NCBI GenBank assembly: GCA_039680605.1
Contig: JBDKTA010000070.1
Location: 1 to 55,695 of the forward strand
DNA from: Planctomycetaceae bacterium
GTDB taxonomy: Bacteria; Planctomycetota; Phycisphaerae; SM23-33
Reading direction: 5' to 3'
Length of the DNA stretch: 55,695 nucleotides
The stretch's first letter is position 1. Each line of letters starts with the position of its first letter. This document shows positions 30,050 through 38,317 of the stretch, piece by piece. Position numbers and translations under genes: made by a program. The notes beneath the pieces were generated by a model that made no database searches, was not told the DNA's origin, and saw only the letters and a program-made list of their open reading frames with translations.

Positions 30050-30681
30050 GCCCCATGCTCCCGGCACACAAACCACGGATGCGACCGACGCCGCCAGCCC
30101 ATGCCGCCGTTAATCGGGTTGACGCGCACCTTGTCGCCCATGAGCCAGCGCACATAATCGAAGCTCAGTTGGTCCCTGGCGCTGCCCTTGACGATCTCCG
30201 CCCACCATAGCGCCATGAACTCACGGACGGCGGGCGTGTCCCGTTTCGCCATGATGCACGTTTCGCCTAGCCCGAAATGGGCCGGGAATCCATCGGCCCT
30301 GTACCGCTCCATCTGCGCGTCTACGACCTCCGCCGCATCCTTGCCCTTCTTGACCACCCGCCGCGCCTCGCCATAGATGCAGTCGCCCGCCGGGTGTTTG
30401 AACAGCGCCAGATCGTAGCCGTCGAGCCACGCGCCAAGCACCTCCGCCACCGGAACAGCAAGCGCGATGTTACCGTCGATCCACAACGACTCCGCCGCCG
30501 GGAATGACAGCAGCTTGAACTGCCGTGCCGTGCGCCGCCGGTCTGTCTGCGGTATGGATGTCCATACCTCCCAGCCCTCGCACATCTGCCCGCCGGTGTA
30601 GGCGACGAACCGGCCCGGTACGGTCGGTGTTTGCAGTTTGTCGTAGCCGCCAAAGATAGCGGTGTAGGCTGCTTGATCCAT
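30046..30681 (-). CDS. Glycosyltransferase (DUF616/TOD1-like, GT-A)
   Basis: 211 residues: IFGGYDKLQTP at the start and RQFKLLSFPAAESLWIDGNIAL (DxN/DxD-like metal motif near residue 71) match DUF616 proteins, which resemble GT-A transferases; HFGLGETCIMAKRDT and FMALWWAEI follow as in that family. ATG 30681 is used; GTG 30687 is possible. The TACAAT box lies only 7 bases ahead, so the transcript may be nearly leaderless. Confidence 0.7.
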   Translation of the reverse strand: MDQAAYTAIFGGYDKLQTPTVPGRFVAYTGGQMCEGWEVWTSIPQTDRRRTARQFKLLSFPAAESLWIDGNIALAVPVAEVLGAWLDGYDLALFKHPAGDCIYGEARRVVKKGKDAAEVVDAQMERYRADGFPAHFGLGETCIMAKRDTPAVREFMALWWAEIVKGSARDQLSFDYVRWLMGDKVRVNPINGGMGWRRRSHPWFVCREHGA

Positions 30682-30687
30682 GCTCAC

Positions 30688-30722
30688 ATTGTACCTTGTC
30701 TAGCGGTTGCCCCTTTGCCGTT
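30688..30722 (-). promoter_or_regulatory. Late repeat-type promoter, copy 1
   Basis: Minus-strand AACGGCAAAGGGGCAACCGC (30722-30703), 9 bases, then TACAAT (30693-30688). The 20-mer is identical in three places (also 47218-47252 and 54662-54696), with the same 9-base spacing to a TATAAT-like box. No normal -35 is present. It lies between the sulfotransferase and glycosyltransferase genes. Confidence 0.7.
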
Positions 30723-30723
30723 G

Positions 30724-31407
30724 TCAGCCATTGTGATTCATGTCGCACCGGCAGAATTGGACGGCCCGGTCGATCTGCTTGTCGCTGGCAGGCATGACCG
30801 CCGTGCCGTCGCGTGCAAAAGCGTTCAGCGCCCGCACCCAGGCCATCGGCTCTTTCAGCAGCGGCCGGTAGCTGACCTCCAATGTCGGACCGTCAAATAC
30901 CGCGATCTGCCGCTCCATCGCCTCGCGCCAGGTGGACAAGATCGCCCGCGCGTGCGGTGGGTCCATGCGCAACGCGCCTCCGTAACTGACGATGCTGTGC
31001 TTGACCAGGCTGGCCACCGACGCCTCGAAATCGCGCCGGACGATGACCAGCCGGGCGTCCTTGAGGTAGGGCGTGATCCAATGCAGCGTGAAGCATAGCC
31101 GCGGGCACTTCATCCCCCACAACGGCTTGCGCTGGCATTCGTCGGCAAGCTCTTTGTAGGCCAGGCGTTGCTCACCGCCGATGTCGTTGGGCTGGCTCGT
31201 GCCGTAACGGATGCCGGTGATGCGCTTATGCAGCGCCTGCCAGCGGAGATCCTCAAAGTATCCGAGCTTGTTGTTGGCGTCCGACGGCTGAAGGTGCCCA
31301 TCGCCCATGTCGACGCCCAGGGTGTGCAGGATGCCGGCGACAAGCGACGTACCCGAGCGCGGGATGCCCAAGACGACAACGCAGCGACTAGGCAAGGAAT
31401 CCTCCAT
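30724..31407 (-). CDS. Sulfotransferase-family protein
   Basis: 227 residues with the PAPS 5'-phosphosulfate loop GIPRSGTSLVAGIL (14-27) and a later ARLVIVRRDFEASVASLVKH (about 124-143), the 3'-phosphate region of sulfotransferases. They move sulfate from PAPS to sugars or proteins. GGAGG lies 8 bases before ATG 31407. In the glycan block it would sulfate the sugar. Confidence 0.8.
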   Translation of the reverse strand: MEDSLPSRCVVVLGIPRSGTSLVAGILHTLGVDMGDGHLQPSDANNKLGYFEDLRWQALHKRITGIRYGTSQPNDIGGEQRLAYKELADECQRKPLWGMKCPRLCFTLHWITPYLKDARLVIVRRDFEASVASLVKHSIVSYGGALRMDPPHARAILSTWREAMERQIAVFDGPTLEVSYRPLLKEPMAWVRALNAFARDGTAVMPASDKQIDRAVQFCRCDMNHNG

Positions 31408-31594
31408 GCTCTTTACCTCCAACGGTCAGAATCAGCCCGGCCAATCGCCATGATACCCACGCGCTGACCAACCGCCCGTTGTACTGGCGCAACACGTGAT
31501 AGTGTGAGCGCCACACCTTCGGGAAGTTGCGACACCGCCTTAGAAACGAGGCCCGATGAAGGCCGACCGTTATGGTACAAGGCGCGCTAGGCAT
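31388..31594 (-). CDS. Hypothetical small basic protein
   Basis: 68 residues, basic, with HRASFLRRCRNFPKVWRSHYHVLRQYNGRLVSAWVSWRLAGLIL. It overlaps the aminotransferase end by 8 bases and the sulfotransferase start by 20. The C-terminal half is hydrophobic. No family recognised. Confidence 0.45.
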   Translation of the reverse strand: MPSAPCTITVGLHRASFLRRCRNFPKVWRSHYHVLRQYNGRLVSAWVSWRLAGLILTVGGKEHGGFLA

Positions 31595-32699
31595 AGAACC
31601 CCCTAATCGTCGTGGTGATCTTGTCAACCTCCTCGCCCGTCAGGTTTTGGTGTAGCGGGATGCACAGGGTGTGCTCGTTGGCCCACTCCGCCTCACTCAA
31701 GCTATTGCCGGTGTTGTAGGCCAGGTGAAGCGGCAGGTAGCGGAATGTGACGTAGATGCCATTCTCGATCATGTGGTGGGCCAATTCGTCGCGGCGGTCG
31801 GTTTGCACCCAGTACAGGTAGTAGCTTGACGTGCAGCCCGGCAGCGGCTCGGGCGGCAAGGTCAAATCACCGACGCCGTACAGCATGGCCTGGTAGGTGT
31901 CCCATATCTCGCCCCGCGCGGCGACGAACGCCGGCACCTTGCGCAGTTGCTCCCGGCCTATGGCGGCCAGGATGTCATTCGACCCGCACCGGCTTGACGG
32001 CTCGGACACGGTGAACTCCCACCACCGGCTGGCCTTGCCCACCTTGTCTGAGCCATAGTTGCTGTCTAGGCCCAGGTTGCGCAGCCGCTTGCCCCGCTCA
32101 TAGTCTGCGTCGCTCCGCAGCCACAGCGCCCCGCCATCGCCCATGACCAGGATTTTCATGCTGTCAAATGACCACGCGCCGGCTTGCCCGAACGTGCCGA
32201 CGGCTTGCCCGTGGTAGGTCGAGGCGACGGCGCAAGCGGCATCCTCCAAGAGCCACAGGCCATGCTCCCGGCATAGCTCCACGATCGGGTCCATGTCGCA
32301 CGGATGGCCGCCATAATGCAGCAGCGATACCCCCACCGTCCGCGAGGTGATGTGCTTCTCGATCTCATCGGCGGTGACGTTCAGGGTGTGGCGATCTACG
32401 TCGCAGAATACGCACTGGCCGCCCTGTTCCATGACCGCGTTTGCCGATGCCACAAAGCTGACCGACGGCATGATCACCTGTTGCCCCGGCTGTAGCCCCA
32501 GGATGCGCGGCGCGAGGTACAGCCCCGACGTGCAACAGTTCAAGAGCAGCACATTCTTGACGCCCCACGTTTCGGCAAGCTCTTTTTCCAGCCGTTCACA
32601 CTGCTTGCCGGTGCCAAGCCAGCGCGAGGCAAAGACGCGAGCGACTGCTTCCCACTCCGATTCGCCCATCGTGTTGCTGAAAATCTCGATCCTGCTCAT
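31587..32699 (-). CDS. DegT/DnrJ/EryC1-type sugar aminotransferase
   Basis: 370 residues. PLP enzyme of the sugar aminotransferase family: Lys182 in SFDSMKILVMGDGG forms the internal aldimine, and LLEDAACA (150-157) holds the PLP Asp. Enzymes of this family aminate NDP-keto-sugars at C3 or C4, as in perosamine or Fuc3N synthesis. No dehydratase or isomerase is encoded here, so the keto sugar would come from the host. ATGA overlap with the upstream gene. Length is normal. Confidence 0.9.
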   Translation of the reverse strand: MSRIEIFSNTMGESEWEAVARVFASRWLGTGKQCERLEKELAETWGVKNVLLLNCCTSGLYLAPRILGLQPGQQVIMPSVSFVASANAVMEQGGQCVFCDVDRHTLNVTADEIEKHITSRTVGVSLLHYGGHPCDMDPIVELCREHGLWLLEDAACAVASTYHGQAVGTFGQAGAWSFDSMKILVMGDGGALWLRSDADYERGKRLRNLGLDSNYGSDKVGKASRWWEFTVSEPSSRCGSNDILAAIGREQLRKVPAFVAARGEIWDTYQAMLYGVGDLTLPPEPLPGCTSSYYLYWVQTDRRDELAHHMIENGIYVTFRYLPLHLAYNTGNSLSEAEWANEHTLCIPLHQNLTGEEVDKITTTIRGFYA

Positions 32700-33313
32700 C
32701 CTTTCCCCCATTTCTGCTTGAACCGTGCCCGGTCCTTGTCGTACCACTCGCCCCACGTCTGGCCCATGGCGTGGTTAATCCACACATCCTGGACATACAC
32801 CGACCGCCAGCCCTTTTCACGCATCCTCATTTCCAGATCGGTATCGTCGCAGTAGTGCTGATAGCCTTCGTCCATGAATCCAACGGCCCGGAACACGTCC
32901 GTCTTGACCGCTGCCACGACCCAGGCCGCCGGGTGTTGCAGCTCGATCACGGCTTGCGGCAGCCCCGGCTTGCCCTTGCCCTGCGGCGTGCTATGGCACG
33001 GCGCGCCCGTCACAGCAACCCCGATTTCCGGCCTGCTGTCAAGCACGTCCACCAGCCGCTTGCACCAGCCGTCCGGGAACTGCGAGCAGTCGTCGTTGAC
33101 GAACACGGCGACGCGAGCGCCCCAATCCATCGCGGCGCGCCATAGCACATTCGACACAACCAGGCCGCCGCGCCGGGCATAGTCTGAAATCAGCAGCGCG
33201 CCCACGTCCAGCCCGGCGGTGTCTTTCGCTTCAGCCAACGTCTGCGCGCCGCGCAATATGTCAAGCGTTGGGCAGACAAGCACGATCTCGGACGTGCGCG
33301 GTTCTATCCCCAT
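32696..33313 (-). CDS. Family 2-like glycosyltransferase
   Basis: 205 residues: EIVLVCPTLDI at the start, VAVFVNDDCSQFPDGW (metal-binding D-D, about 71-86), PAAWVVAAVKTDVFRAVGFMDEGYQHYCDDTDLEMRMREKGW (about 127-170). The last segment is the typical GT2 acceptor/ED motif. It is shorter than usual (about 250-300). Starts 9 bases inside the methyltransferase gene. Confidence 0.85.
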   Translation of the reverse strand: MGIEPRTSEIVLVCPTLDILRGAQTLAEAKDTAGLDVGALLISDYARRGGLVVSNVLWRAAMDWGARVAVFVNDDCSQFPDGWCKRLVDVLDSRPEIGVAVTGAPCHSTPQGKGKPGLPQAVIELQHPAAWVVAAVKTDVFRAVGFMDEGYQHYCDDTDLEMRMREKGWRSVYVQDVWINHAMGQTWGEWYDKDRARFKQKWGKG

Positions 33314-33918
33314 GTCACCACCACCAACCGCGACTTGTCGCCTTCGCCCGGTCCCGGGTCTTGCACGTAGTTGGTCACGGCAAGCTCTTGGAATTGCCAC
33401 GGTGTCACGGTCAGCACCGAGCGCAGGCTGTAGTTTGCCAGCCACGCCGTTACCCTGTCTGGCAGGCTCTCTTCGCCATTATGCAGCCCGGCGTCTTTCC
33501 AGCCCCGGTAGGTGTTGAGCATCATGGTCACGGCGAGGCAATCGGGCGGCGGGCTGTCAACCAGCGCCTGCAATGCCACGCGGTACAATTCGACGCCGGT
33601 TGCTTTCGCCTCTGCTTGGCCGGGAATGTCCAGGCTCAGATCGACGCCATAGCAGGGCACGTCCAGCGCATCCTTGAGCGCCTTGAGCACCAGCGCGTCA
33701 CCGCAGCAAATGTCCAGTACGTTGACCGGCTTGACCTCTCGCAGCGCCTTGATGATCCGCGCCGGCCTTGACGCCGGGTTGCTGACATCGCGGTCGCCGG
33801 CCCCCACCCGCTCGCGGATGCGGCCCTGGATATTCAGCAGCGGCGTGCTGGGCCATAGCAGCAGATCGGCGTCTAGTTCTGCCGTCTTGCGCTCCAAGTC
33901 CTCAAGCCAGTGTTTCAT
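33304..33918 (-). CDS. SAM-dependent methyltransferase
   Basis: 204 residues with the class I motif VNVLDICCGDALVLKAL (about 65-81) and CYGVDLSLDI (motif II). Later motifs (CLAVTMMLNTYRGW) fit a small-molecule methyltransferase. ATGA overlap with the asparagine-synthetase-like gene. Substrate presumed a sugar, from the context. Confidence 0.7.
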   Translation of the reverse strand: MKHWLEDLERKTAELDADLLLWPSTPLLNIQGRIRERVGAGDRDVSNPASRPARIIKALREVKPVNVLDICCGDALVLKALKDALDVPCYGVDLSLDIPGQAEAKATGVELYRVALQALVDSPPPDCLAVTMMLNTYRGWKDAGLHNGEESLPDRVTAWLANYSLRSVLTVTPWQFQELAVTNYVQDPGPGEGDKSRLVVVTWG

Positions 33919-35084
33919 TTGAGCGTGTACCCATCCTTTCGCAAGGCTTCGCAGTAACAGGCCGCCGTCCAGTGTGACCACCACTCCGACCGCTCAAGGT
34001 GCCCCGCGCCGCTTGACCACATGGCCTTCGTCGCCGGCACAGCTTCGGGCGCGCAGTTCTGGCCGTACCATGATTCGTGGTACTGGCACAGCATCCGGGT
34101 CACGATCTCGGGCGGGAACAGCGGCCATTCGTCGGCAAGCCGCGGGAACGCCGCCAGCATCGGATCAAGCCAGGCGCACATCCGCTGCCGCAGGTCAAAC
34201 GCCTCCCTGACCGACGATTCGACCGCGACGCGCAGCACGTCGTAACTCAGCCAGGGCAACACCTCACCGGGCAGGCTTGGCGGGATGCTGGTTGCCACGC
34301 CATAATGCTTGACGGCCCACCTGTGCAGCCGGTTCTTGCCCGCGCCCATAAGCCAGTAGTCAGATCCAAACCCGCTCACCGCTTGCAGATCGGGCAGGCT
34401 CATTTCCGCGCCGCTGCCAATGAGCGACGATGAGCCATAGCCGCTGATGGACTGCCAGCGGTCGCGGTTCTTGGGCAGACATAGCGCCTTTTGGAAAGCG
34501 TGTAGCAGCCAGAAGCGCGATACTGGAATGGTCGGGTGCGCGCCGTTCAGGTATTGGCCGCAGCCGATGTCCAGAATGGGCCAGAGCCACAGCGCCGGGT
34601 CTTTGACGGTCACGATCTGCTCTTCGGCCCAGCCCTCGAATAGCATAATCTGACGGGCGATCTGCGCTTCCGGCCCAAACGAAAAGCAGACGACCGGATC
34701 GGTATAATGCTGGCGGTCTATCACCCGCTTGAGCGCCATGCCCATGATGCGACTGTCCCAGCCGGACGAATGCAGCAGAACATGCACCTTGCCGGGCAGC
34801 CACGACTCTTCCAGGTGGTAGCAAATGGCGTCAAACAGGCGGCCAAAGAACTGTGCTTCTGTCTCTTGCCGGGTCGCCGGCGGCAGGGCAAACAGCGCCA
34901 ATTCATCGGTGTTGGCCCGGTATGGCGCGATGCCCACGTCGATAAAGACGGTGTTTGGCCCTTCGCTGTAAACCGGCTGGACAAAGTTCTTGCGCACCCT
35001 CGCGGTCTTGGGCAGCACGTCGCGGATTAGGTGCGATTGCTTGCCGCCACACTCAAAGACACGGCCCCGGTTGAATTGTCTCAT
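33915..35084 (-). CDS. Asparagine-synthetase-like PP-loop protein
   Basis: 389 residues. VHVLLHSSGWDSRIMGMAL (about 101-119) resembles the PP-loop SGGxDS of asparagine synthetase and related amidotransferases; the second Gly is replaced by Trp. VCFSFGPEAQIARQI and ISGYGSSSLIG fit the later nucleotide and substrate regions of that fold. No N-terminal glutaminase Cys is present. In glycan clusters such proteins amidate uronic acids. ATGA overlap places ATG at 35084. Confidence 0.65.
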   Translation of the reverse strand: MRQFNRGRVFECGGKQSHLIRDVLPKTARVRKNFVQPVYSEGPNTVFIDVGIAPYRANTDELALFALPPATRQETEAQFFGRLFDAICYHLEESWLPGKVHVLLHSSGWDSRIMGMALKRVIDRQHYTDPVVCFSFGPEAQIARQIMLFEGWAEEQIVTVKDPALWLWPILDIGCGQYLNGAHPTIPVSRFWLLHAFQKALCLPKNRDRWQSISGYGSSSLIGSGAEMSLPDLQAVSGFGSDYWLMGAGKNRLHRWAVKHYGVATSIPPSLPGEVLPWLSYDVLRVAVESSVREAFDLRQRMCAWLDPMLAAFPRLADEWPLFPPEIVTRMLCQYHESWYGQNCAPEAVPATKAMWSSGAGHLERSEWWSHWTAACYCEALRKDGYTLK

Positions 35085-36070
35085 GTGTACGCCCATTGCT
35101 CACCAACCTTCCTTCTCAGGTGCGGAAAACAATCGCACAGTATCCCACGCAATTCCCACGACCGCCGCTCCCAGGTGTGGCAGGCGAGGGTGTAGGCTTT
35201 GGCATTGGCCGCTATCGGCTCCCAAAAGCCATGCCCGATCAAGTCGTCAAGCGCGATCTCTACGCCCTCCATCTCTTTGTCGCTGAAAGGCCCTCGCGGC
35301 TTGCCGTCCAAGACATAACTGTCTGCCGGCTTGTCGAATGTCAGGTAATGGACGCCGGGCATCCAACACTCGCCGATAACCGGCGGCATGGGGTTAGACA
35401 GGAACGCCGCGCCCGCCGCCGCACAGTCGAATATCCGCGCCGGTCGCGTGTTGGCCGTGCGGTTCAGGTGAACGACAACCTTTGTCCTTGCCAACAGGCT
35501 GGCGTATTCCTGATTCACGCTTTGCCCGCCGGTGTGCCAGTACACCCAGCCGCGCTTTTTGCAGTAGCCCTCAAGCCACGCGCTGAAAGCGGGCCGGGCC
35601 GGTGAGTGCTGCCACACACAGTAGAACCCCACGTCAATGTCACGTCTCAGCCCCCGATCCCGGTAGTACCGCTCGTTGACGGCGTAGGGGAGCTGCCTTA
35701 CCTGGAAATCGGAGCTGTACCAGTTCTCAGGCTTGTCATGGTCTAACAGCACGAGATCGGCCAGCCGTTCAGCAATGCGCCGCTTCGTTTCGTGGATCGA
35801 CTCGCCCAACGTAGGCCACAGCACGCGGTAGACGACCGGGCTGATCCGGTTGCCCTTGTGCGGCTCGATTGACGGTGCGGAATATTTGCCGTCGTCAAGC
35901 CAGATCGCGTCTACGTCTTTCCAGGCTTTCACGTCCAGGCAAAAGTCACGCTCTACGTCGTGATGCTCCCAGGTCAGGCCCGGCACGTCGTAGGCGAAAT
36001 GACCGTCGATGCGCGGCGCCTGGTTGTACCAATGGCCCCGGTGCAGTAGGGCGAGGTGTAGGGGGATCAT
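35081..36070 (-). CDS. GT-B-type glycosyltransferase (CgeB-like)
   Basis: 329 residues. The C-terminal half (YASLLARTKVVVHLNRTANTRPARIFDCAAAGAAFLSNPMP ... GVHYLTFDKPADS) is the NDP-sugar domain of family-1/CgeB-like transferases. The N-terminal half has WEHHDVERDFCLD and VDAIWLDDGKY. Starts 1 base before the stop of the membrane peptide at 36072. Transfers a sugar to an unknown acceptor. Confidence 0.75.
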   Translation of the reverse strand: MIPLHLALLHRGHWYNQAPRIDGHFAYDVPGLTWEHHDVERDFCLDVKAWKDVDAIWLDDGKYSAPSIEPHKGNRISPVVYRVLWPTLGESIHETKRRIAERLADLVLLDHDKPENWYSSDFQVRQLPYAVNERYYRDRGLRRDIDVGFYCVWQHSPARPAFSAWLEGYCKKRGWVYWHTGGQSVNQEYASLLARTKVVVHLNRTANTRPARIFDCAAAGAAFLSNPMPPVIGECWMPGVHYLTFDKPADSYVLDGKPRGPFSDKEMEGVEIALDDLIGHGFWEPIAANAKAYTLACHTWERRSWELRGILCDCFPHLRRKVGEQWAYT

Positions 36071-36071
36071 A

Positions 36072-36209
36072 CTAAAACGCCCACCACGGCAACCCAGCCC
36101 GATACAGCAACCAACGGGCGCCAATGCCGACCGCGATGCCAAGCGCGATGATAAGCAGGCATATGACAAAGACGACCGGTTTACTCTGTCTCTCTATCCA
36201 GTTAAACAT
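36072..36209 (-). CDS. Small single-span membrane protein
   Basis: 45 residues: NWIERQSK then a hydrophobic helix (VVFVICLLIIALGIAVGIGA, about 12-31) and RWLLYRAGLPWWAF. It overlaps the upstream gene by 16 bases and the next start by none. It could anchor glycan enzymes to the membrane. Confidence 0.6.
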   Translation of the reverse strand: MFNWIERQSKPVVFVICLLIIALGIAVGIGARWLLYRAGLPWWAF

Positions 36210-36979
36210 CCCACCATCTCCAATTCTGCCAGCACTTGCCGGCTCACAAATCCGCTCGTGTCCAGGTCAAACGGCAGCGGGCGGTCACTCCGGTGCTTGC
36301 GGCTGTACTTGTCGGTGAAGTACTTTTTCCAGTCAGACCAGACGAACTCTGCCCGCCGCTTGGGCACGAGGTCATGGTAGCAGCGGATAAAATTCATGCG
36401 CCTGGCGTAATCTGACAGCGGCAATTCCAGCGGCAAGTCGATCACGGCTACACTGTCCATCTCGGGCCAATGCCCGGCGATCCACGGCGTCGGCTTGCCG
36501 TCGTAGGTGATGCCGTCCAGGCCGAATTGTACGTCAGAATCAGCCCGCAGGATGTAGGGCCACATCTTGTCGGCGTGAAACACCACGCCGCTTAGACTAT
36601 CGCAGCGGTGGACATAGCCCAGGCCGTCGACCGGCTGGCGCAGGTAGGCCGCCGCGTCGGGCGTGACGTAGCAGTTGCAGAACATAAAGACGATTTGATC
36701 CGCGCCGCCATGCCGGGCCTCGTGCCAGCCGACATCGGTACTCGTGGCGACCATCTGTGGTACGTAGTAGGATTGGCCGCCAATCTCCGGAAACCACGTC
36801 CGGCGGTCGCTGATAAGGTGCGCATTGTCGGGCAGCCAATCGAACCACCCAGCGTCCTTGCGCGTGGTCAGCGGCAGGTACACGGCGTCAAACTCAGCAC
36901 AGATGCGCTCAAGGCACAGGCGCAGGGTGGCGCGGTAGCCGTCCACGAAACCGACCGGCACAACGGCGGCGGTTATCAT
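36194..36979 (-). CDS. Putative glycosyltransferase-like protein
   Basis: 261 residues. The start (TAAVVPVGFVDGYRATLRLCLERICAEFD) and DQIVFMFCNCYVTPDAAAYL recall GT-A folds, and RADSDVQFGLDG supplies acidic residues, but no clear DxD is present. Surrounded by glycan genes. Could also be a hydrolase. Starts at ATGA overlap. Confidence 0.5.
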   Translation of the reverse strand: MITAAVVPVGFVDGYRATLRLCLERICAEFDAVYLPLTTRKDAGWFDWLPDNAHLISDRRTWFPEIGGQSYYVPQMVATSTDVGWHEARHGGADQIVFMFCNCYVTPDAAAYLRQPVDGLGYVHRCDSLSGVVFHADKMWPYILRADSDVQFGLDGITYDGKPTPWIAGHWPEMDSVAVIDLPLELPLSDYARRMNFIRCYHDLVPKRRAEFVWSDWKKYFTDKYSRKHRSDRPLPFDLDTSGFVSRQVLAELEMVGCLTG

Positions 36980-37191
36980 CCTTGGGCCTCTTTACTGAGC
37001 ACCCTCATTTCTTCAATGACGGCCTCTAGATCGTCGATGGTAAATTCACCGTCCAGAACGGCAATTCCTCCTGGCTGAAATCCGAAATAATCTATATTCG
37101 GCCTTTTGGCCTGGAGGCGCTGAATAGCCGCCGCCTCGATTCTGTCCCAGTCTTTAGTCTCTTGCGAGCGCAGATCAAGGACCTCCATCAT
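36976..37191 (-). CDS. Small protein between acyltransferase and glycosyltransferase genes
   Basis: 71 residues, helical and acidic (DWDRIEAAAIQRLQAKRP ... TIDDLEAVIEEMRVLSKEAQG). ATGA overlaps at both ends show it is translated with its neighbours. No function recognised. Confidence 0.55.
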   Translation of the reverse strand: MMEVLDLRSQETKDWDRIEAAAIQRLQAKRPNIDYFGFQPGGIAVLDGEFTIDDLEAVIEEMRVLSKEAQG

Positions 37192-37751
37192 TTGATTCCC
37201 TTCCTTTCGTTCTCTTCCTGCCACGCCAGAAACTCACGCTCTAGCACCTCGATCTCTTTGCGCGGCCTGTCCCGGTGTGGCCTGGCCGGCGTGCCATAAC
37301 ACAGCGTCCAGGGCGGCAGGTCTTTGGTCACGAGCGACATAGCGCCCACTGCTACCCCGTCGCCGATGGTCACGCCGGGCAAGACAACCGTGCCCGCGCC
37401 GATCACTGTTTGGCGTCCGATGCGCACAAACGAGCGGATCGGCCTGCGAAACGGCGGCATGATGGCCGGGCCTAGCAGCGTGACGCCGGTGTAATCATCC
37501 GAGCCGGTCAGGATCTGCGCGCCCATCGCTATCCCTGAGAATGGGCCGATCTCGCACACCCCGCCGCCCATAATCAGCGCCTGGACGGCAATGTGAACGT
37601 AATCGCCCAGTGTCACACCCTGCCCGCCGTGGATGAACGTAAAGTCGTCGATGATGCAGTGGTCGCCGATGCTCACCATCTCCGGGTAGACGATGCGCGC
37701 CAGCGGGTAGATGATCGTGTTTTCGCCGTGGTGTCTCAGACCTGGAACCAT
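37188..37751 (-). CDS. Hexapeptide (left-handed beta-helix) acyltransferase
   Basis: 187 residues. Repeated hexads (IIDDFTFIHGGQGVTLGDYVHIAVQALIMGG, then VRIGRQTVIGAGTVVLPGVTIGDGVAVGAMSLV) and the end TLCYGTPARP are the WbbJ/NeuD-type O- or N-acetyltransferase pattern. Such enzymes commonly pair with DegT aminotransferases to acylate amino sugars, as in Fuc3NAc pathways. The aminotransferase is at 31587 in the same block. Confidence 0.9.
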   Translation of the reverse strand: MVPGLRHHGENTIIYPLARIVYPEMVSIGDHCIIDDFTFIHGGQGVTLGDYVHIAVQALIMGGGVCEIGPFSGIAMGAQILTGSDDYTGVTLLGPAIMPPFRRPIRSFVRIGRQTVIGAGTVVLPGVTIGDGVAVGAMSLVTKDLPPWTLCYGTPARPHRDRPRKEIEVLEREFLAWQEENERKGIK

Positions 37752-38317
37752 ATCGCCGTCCCGTCCATTTCGTTGATCTTGACGTTCAATTCGTCAACCG
37801 CGGCCCTGCAGCCGGGCCAGTGGTGGTAGTCGTCTACGATGACCAGGCCGCCCTTCGACATAACGGGCAAGAACCGCTCTAGACATGCCCTGGTGGGCGC
37901 ATACCAATCTACGTCGATATGCAGCAGTGCGACCTTGACTACCACGACATTTGCCAGCGTTGTTAGCACGTCGCCGCCGATGATCCGCACCCTGTCAGGC
38001 GATACCTCTAGCTTGTCAAGAACGGCGGTCACGTCTTGCAATGATGCCCGGCACCAGTCGGGCGTCCACTTGGACGCGGCCCTTTCACCGTCGATCTTGT
38101 CCGGCTTGGGCATCCCGATAAAGCGGTCGAATAGCCACAGATCGCGCATTGTTGCCCACGACAGCAGCGCCCCCGAGCCGCCGCGATAGACGCCACACTG
38201 GACGATACAGCCGGGCGGCAGGCGACGGCGGCACAAGGCCAGCATCATCTTGAGCCGGTCAGGCGGGATGCACGAGTAGAGCGCGGCGGTGATAATGGCA
38301 TCGTCGTCTTGGATCAT
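37736..38317 (-). CDS. TylF/MycF-type O-methyltransferase
   Basis: 193 residues: IVQCGVYRGGSGALL (SAM motif, about 38-52), DLWLFDRFIGMPKP, and LLHIDVDWYAPTRACLERF and LVIVDDYHHWPGC, the metal-site Asp residues of TylF macrocin O-methyltransferases. These methylate sugar hydroxyls. ATGA overlap with the next methyltransferase gene. Confidence 0.85.
   Translation of the reverse strand: MIQDDDAIITAALYSCIPPDRLKMMLALCRRRLPPGCIVQCGVYRGGSGALLSWATMRDLWLFDRFIGMPKPDKIDGERAASKWTPDWCRASLQDVTAVLDKLEVSPDRVRIIGGDVLTTLANVVVVKVALLHIDVDWYAPTRACLERFLPVMSKGGLVIVDDYHHWPGCRAAVDELNVKINEMDGTAIWFQV

Noticed and set aside
30703-30722. The repeated 20-mer as an ECF-sigma -35 element (GGCAACC)
   Set aside because: The distance to the TATAAT-like box is too short for an ECF promoter, and the box looks like sigma70. 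An activator site is more likely.
36194-36979. Firm assignment as a glycosyltransferase
   Set aside because: There is no clear DxD or GT-B sugar-nucleotide motif, so it is listed only as glycosyltransferase-like.
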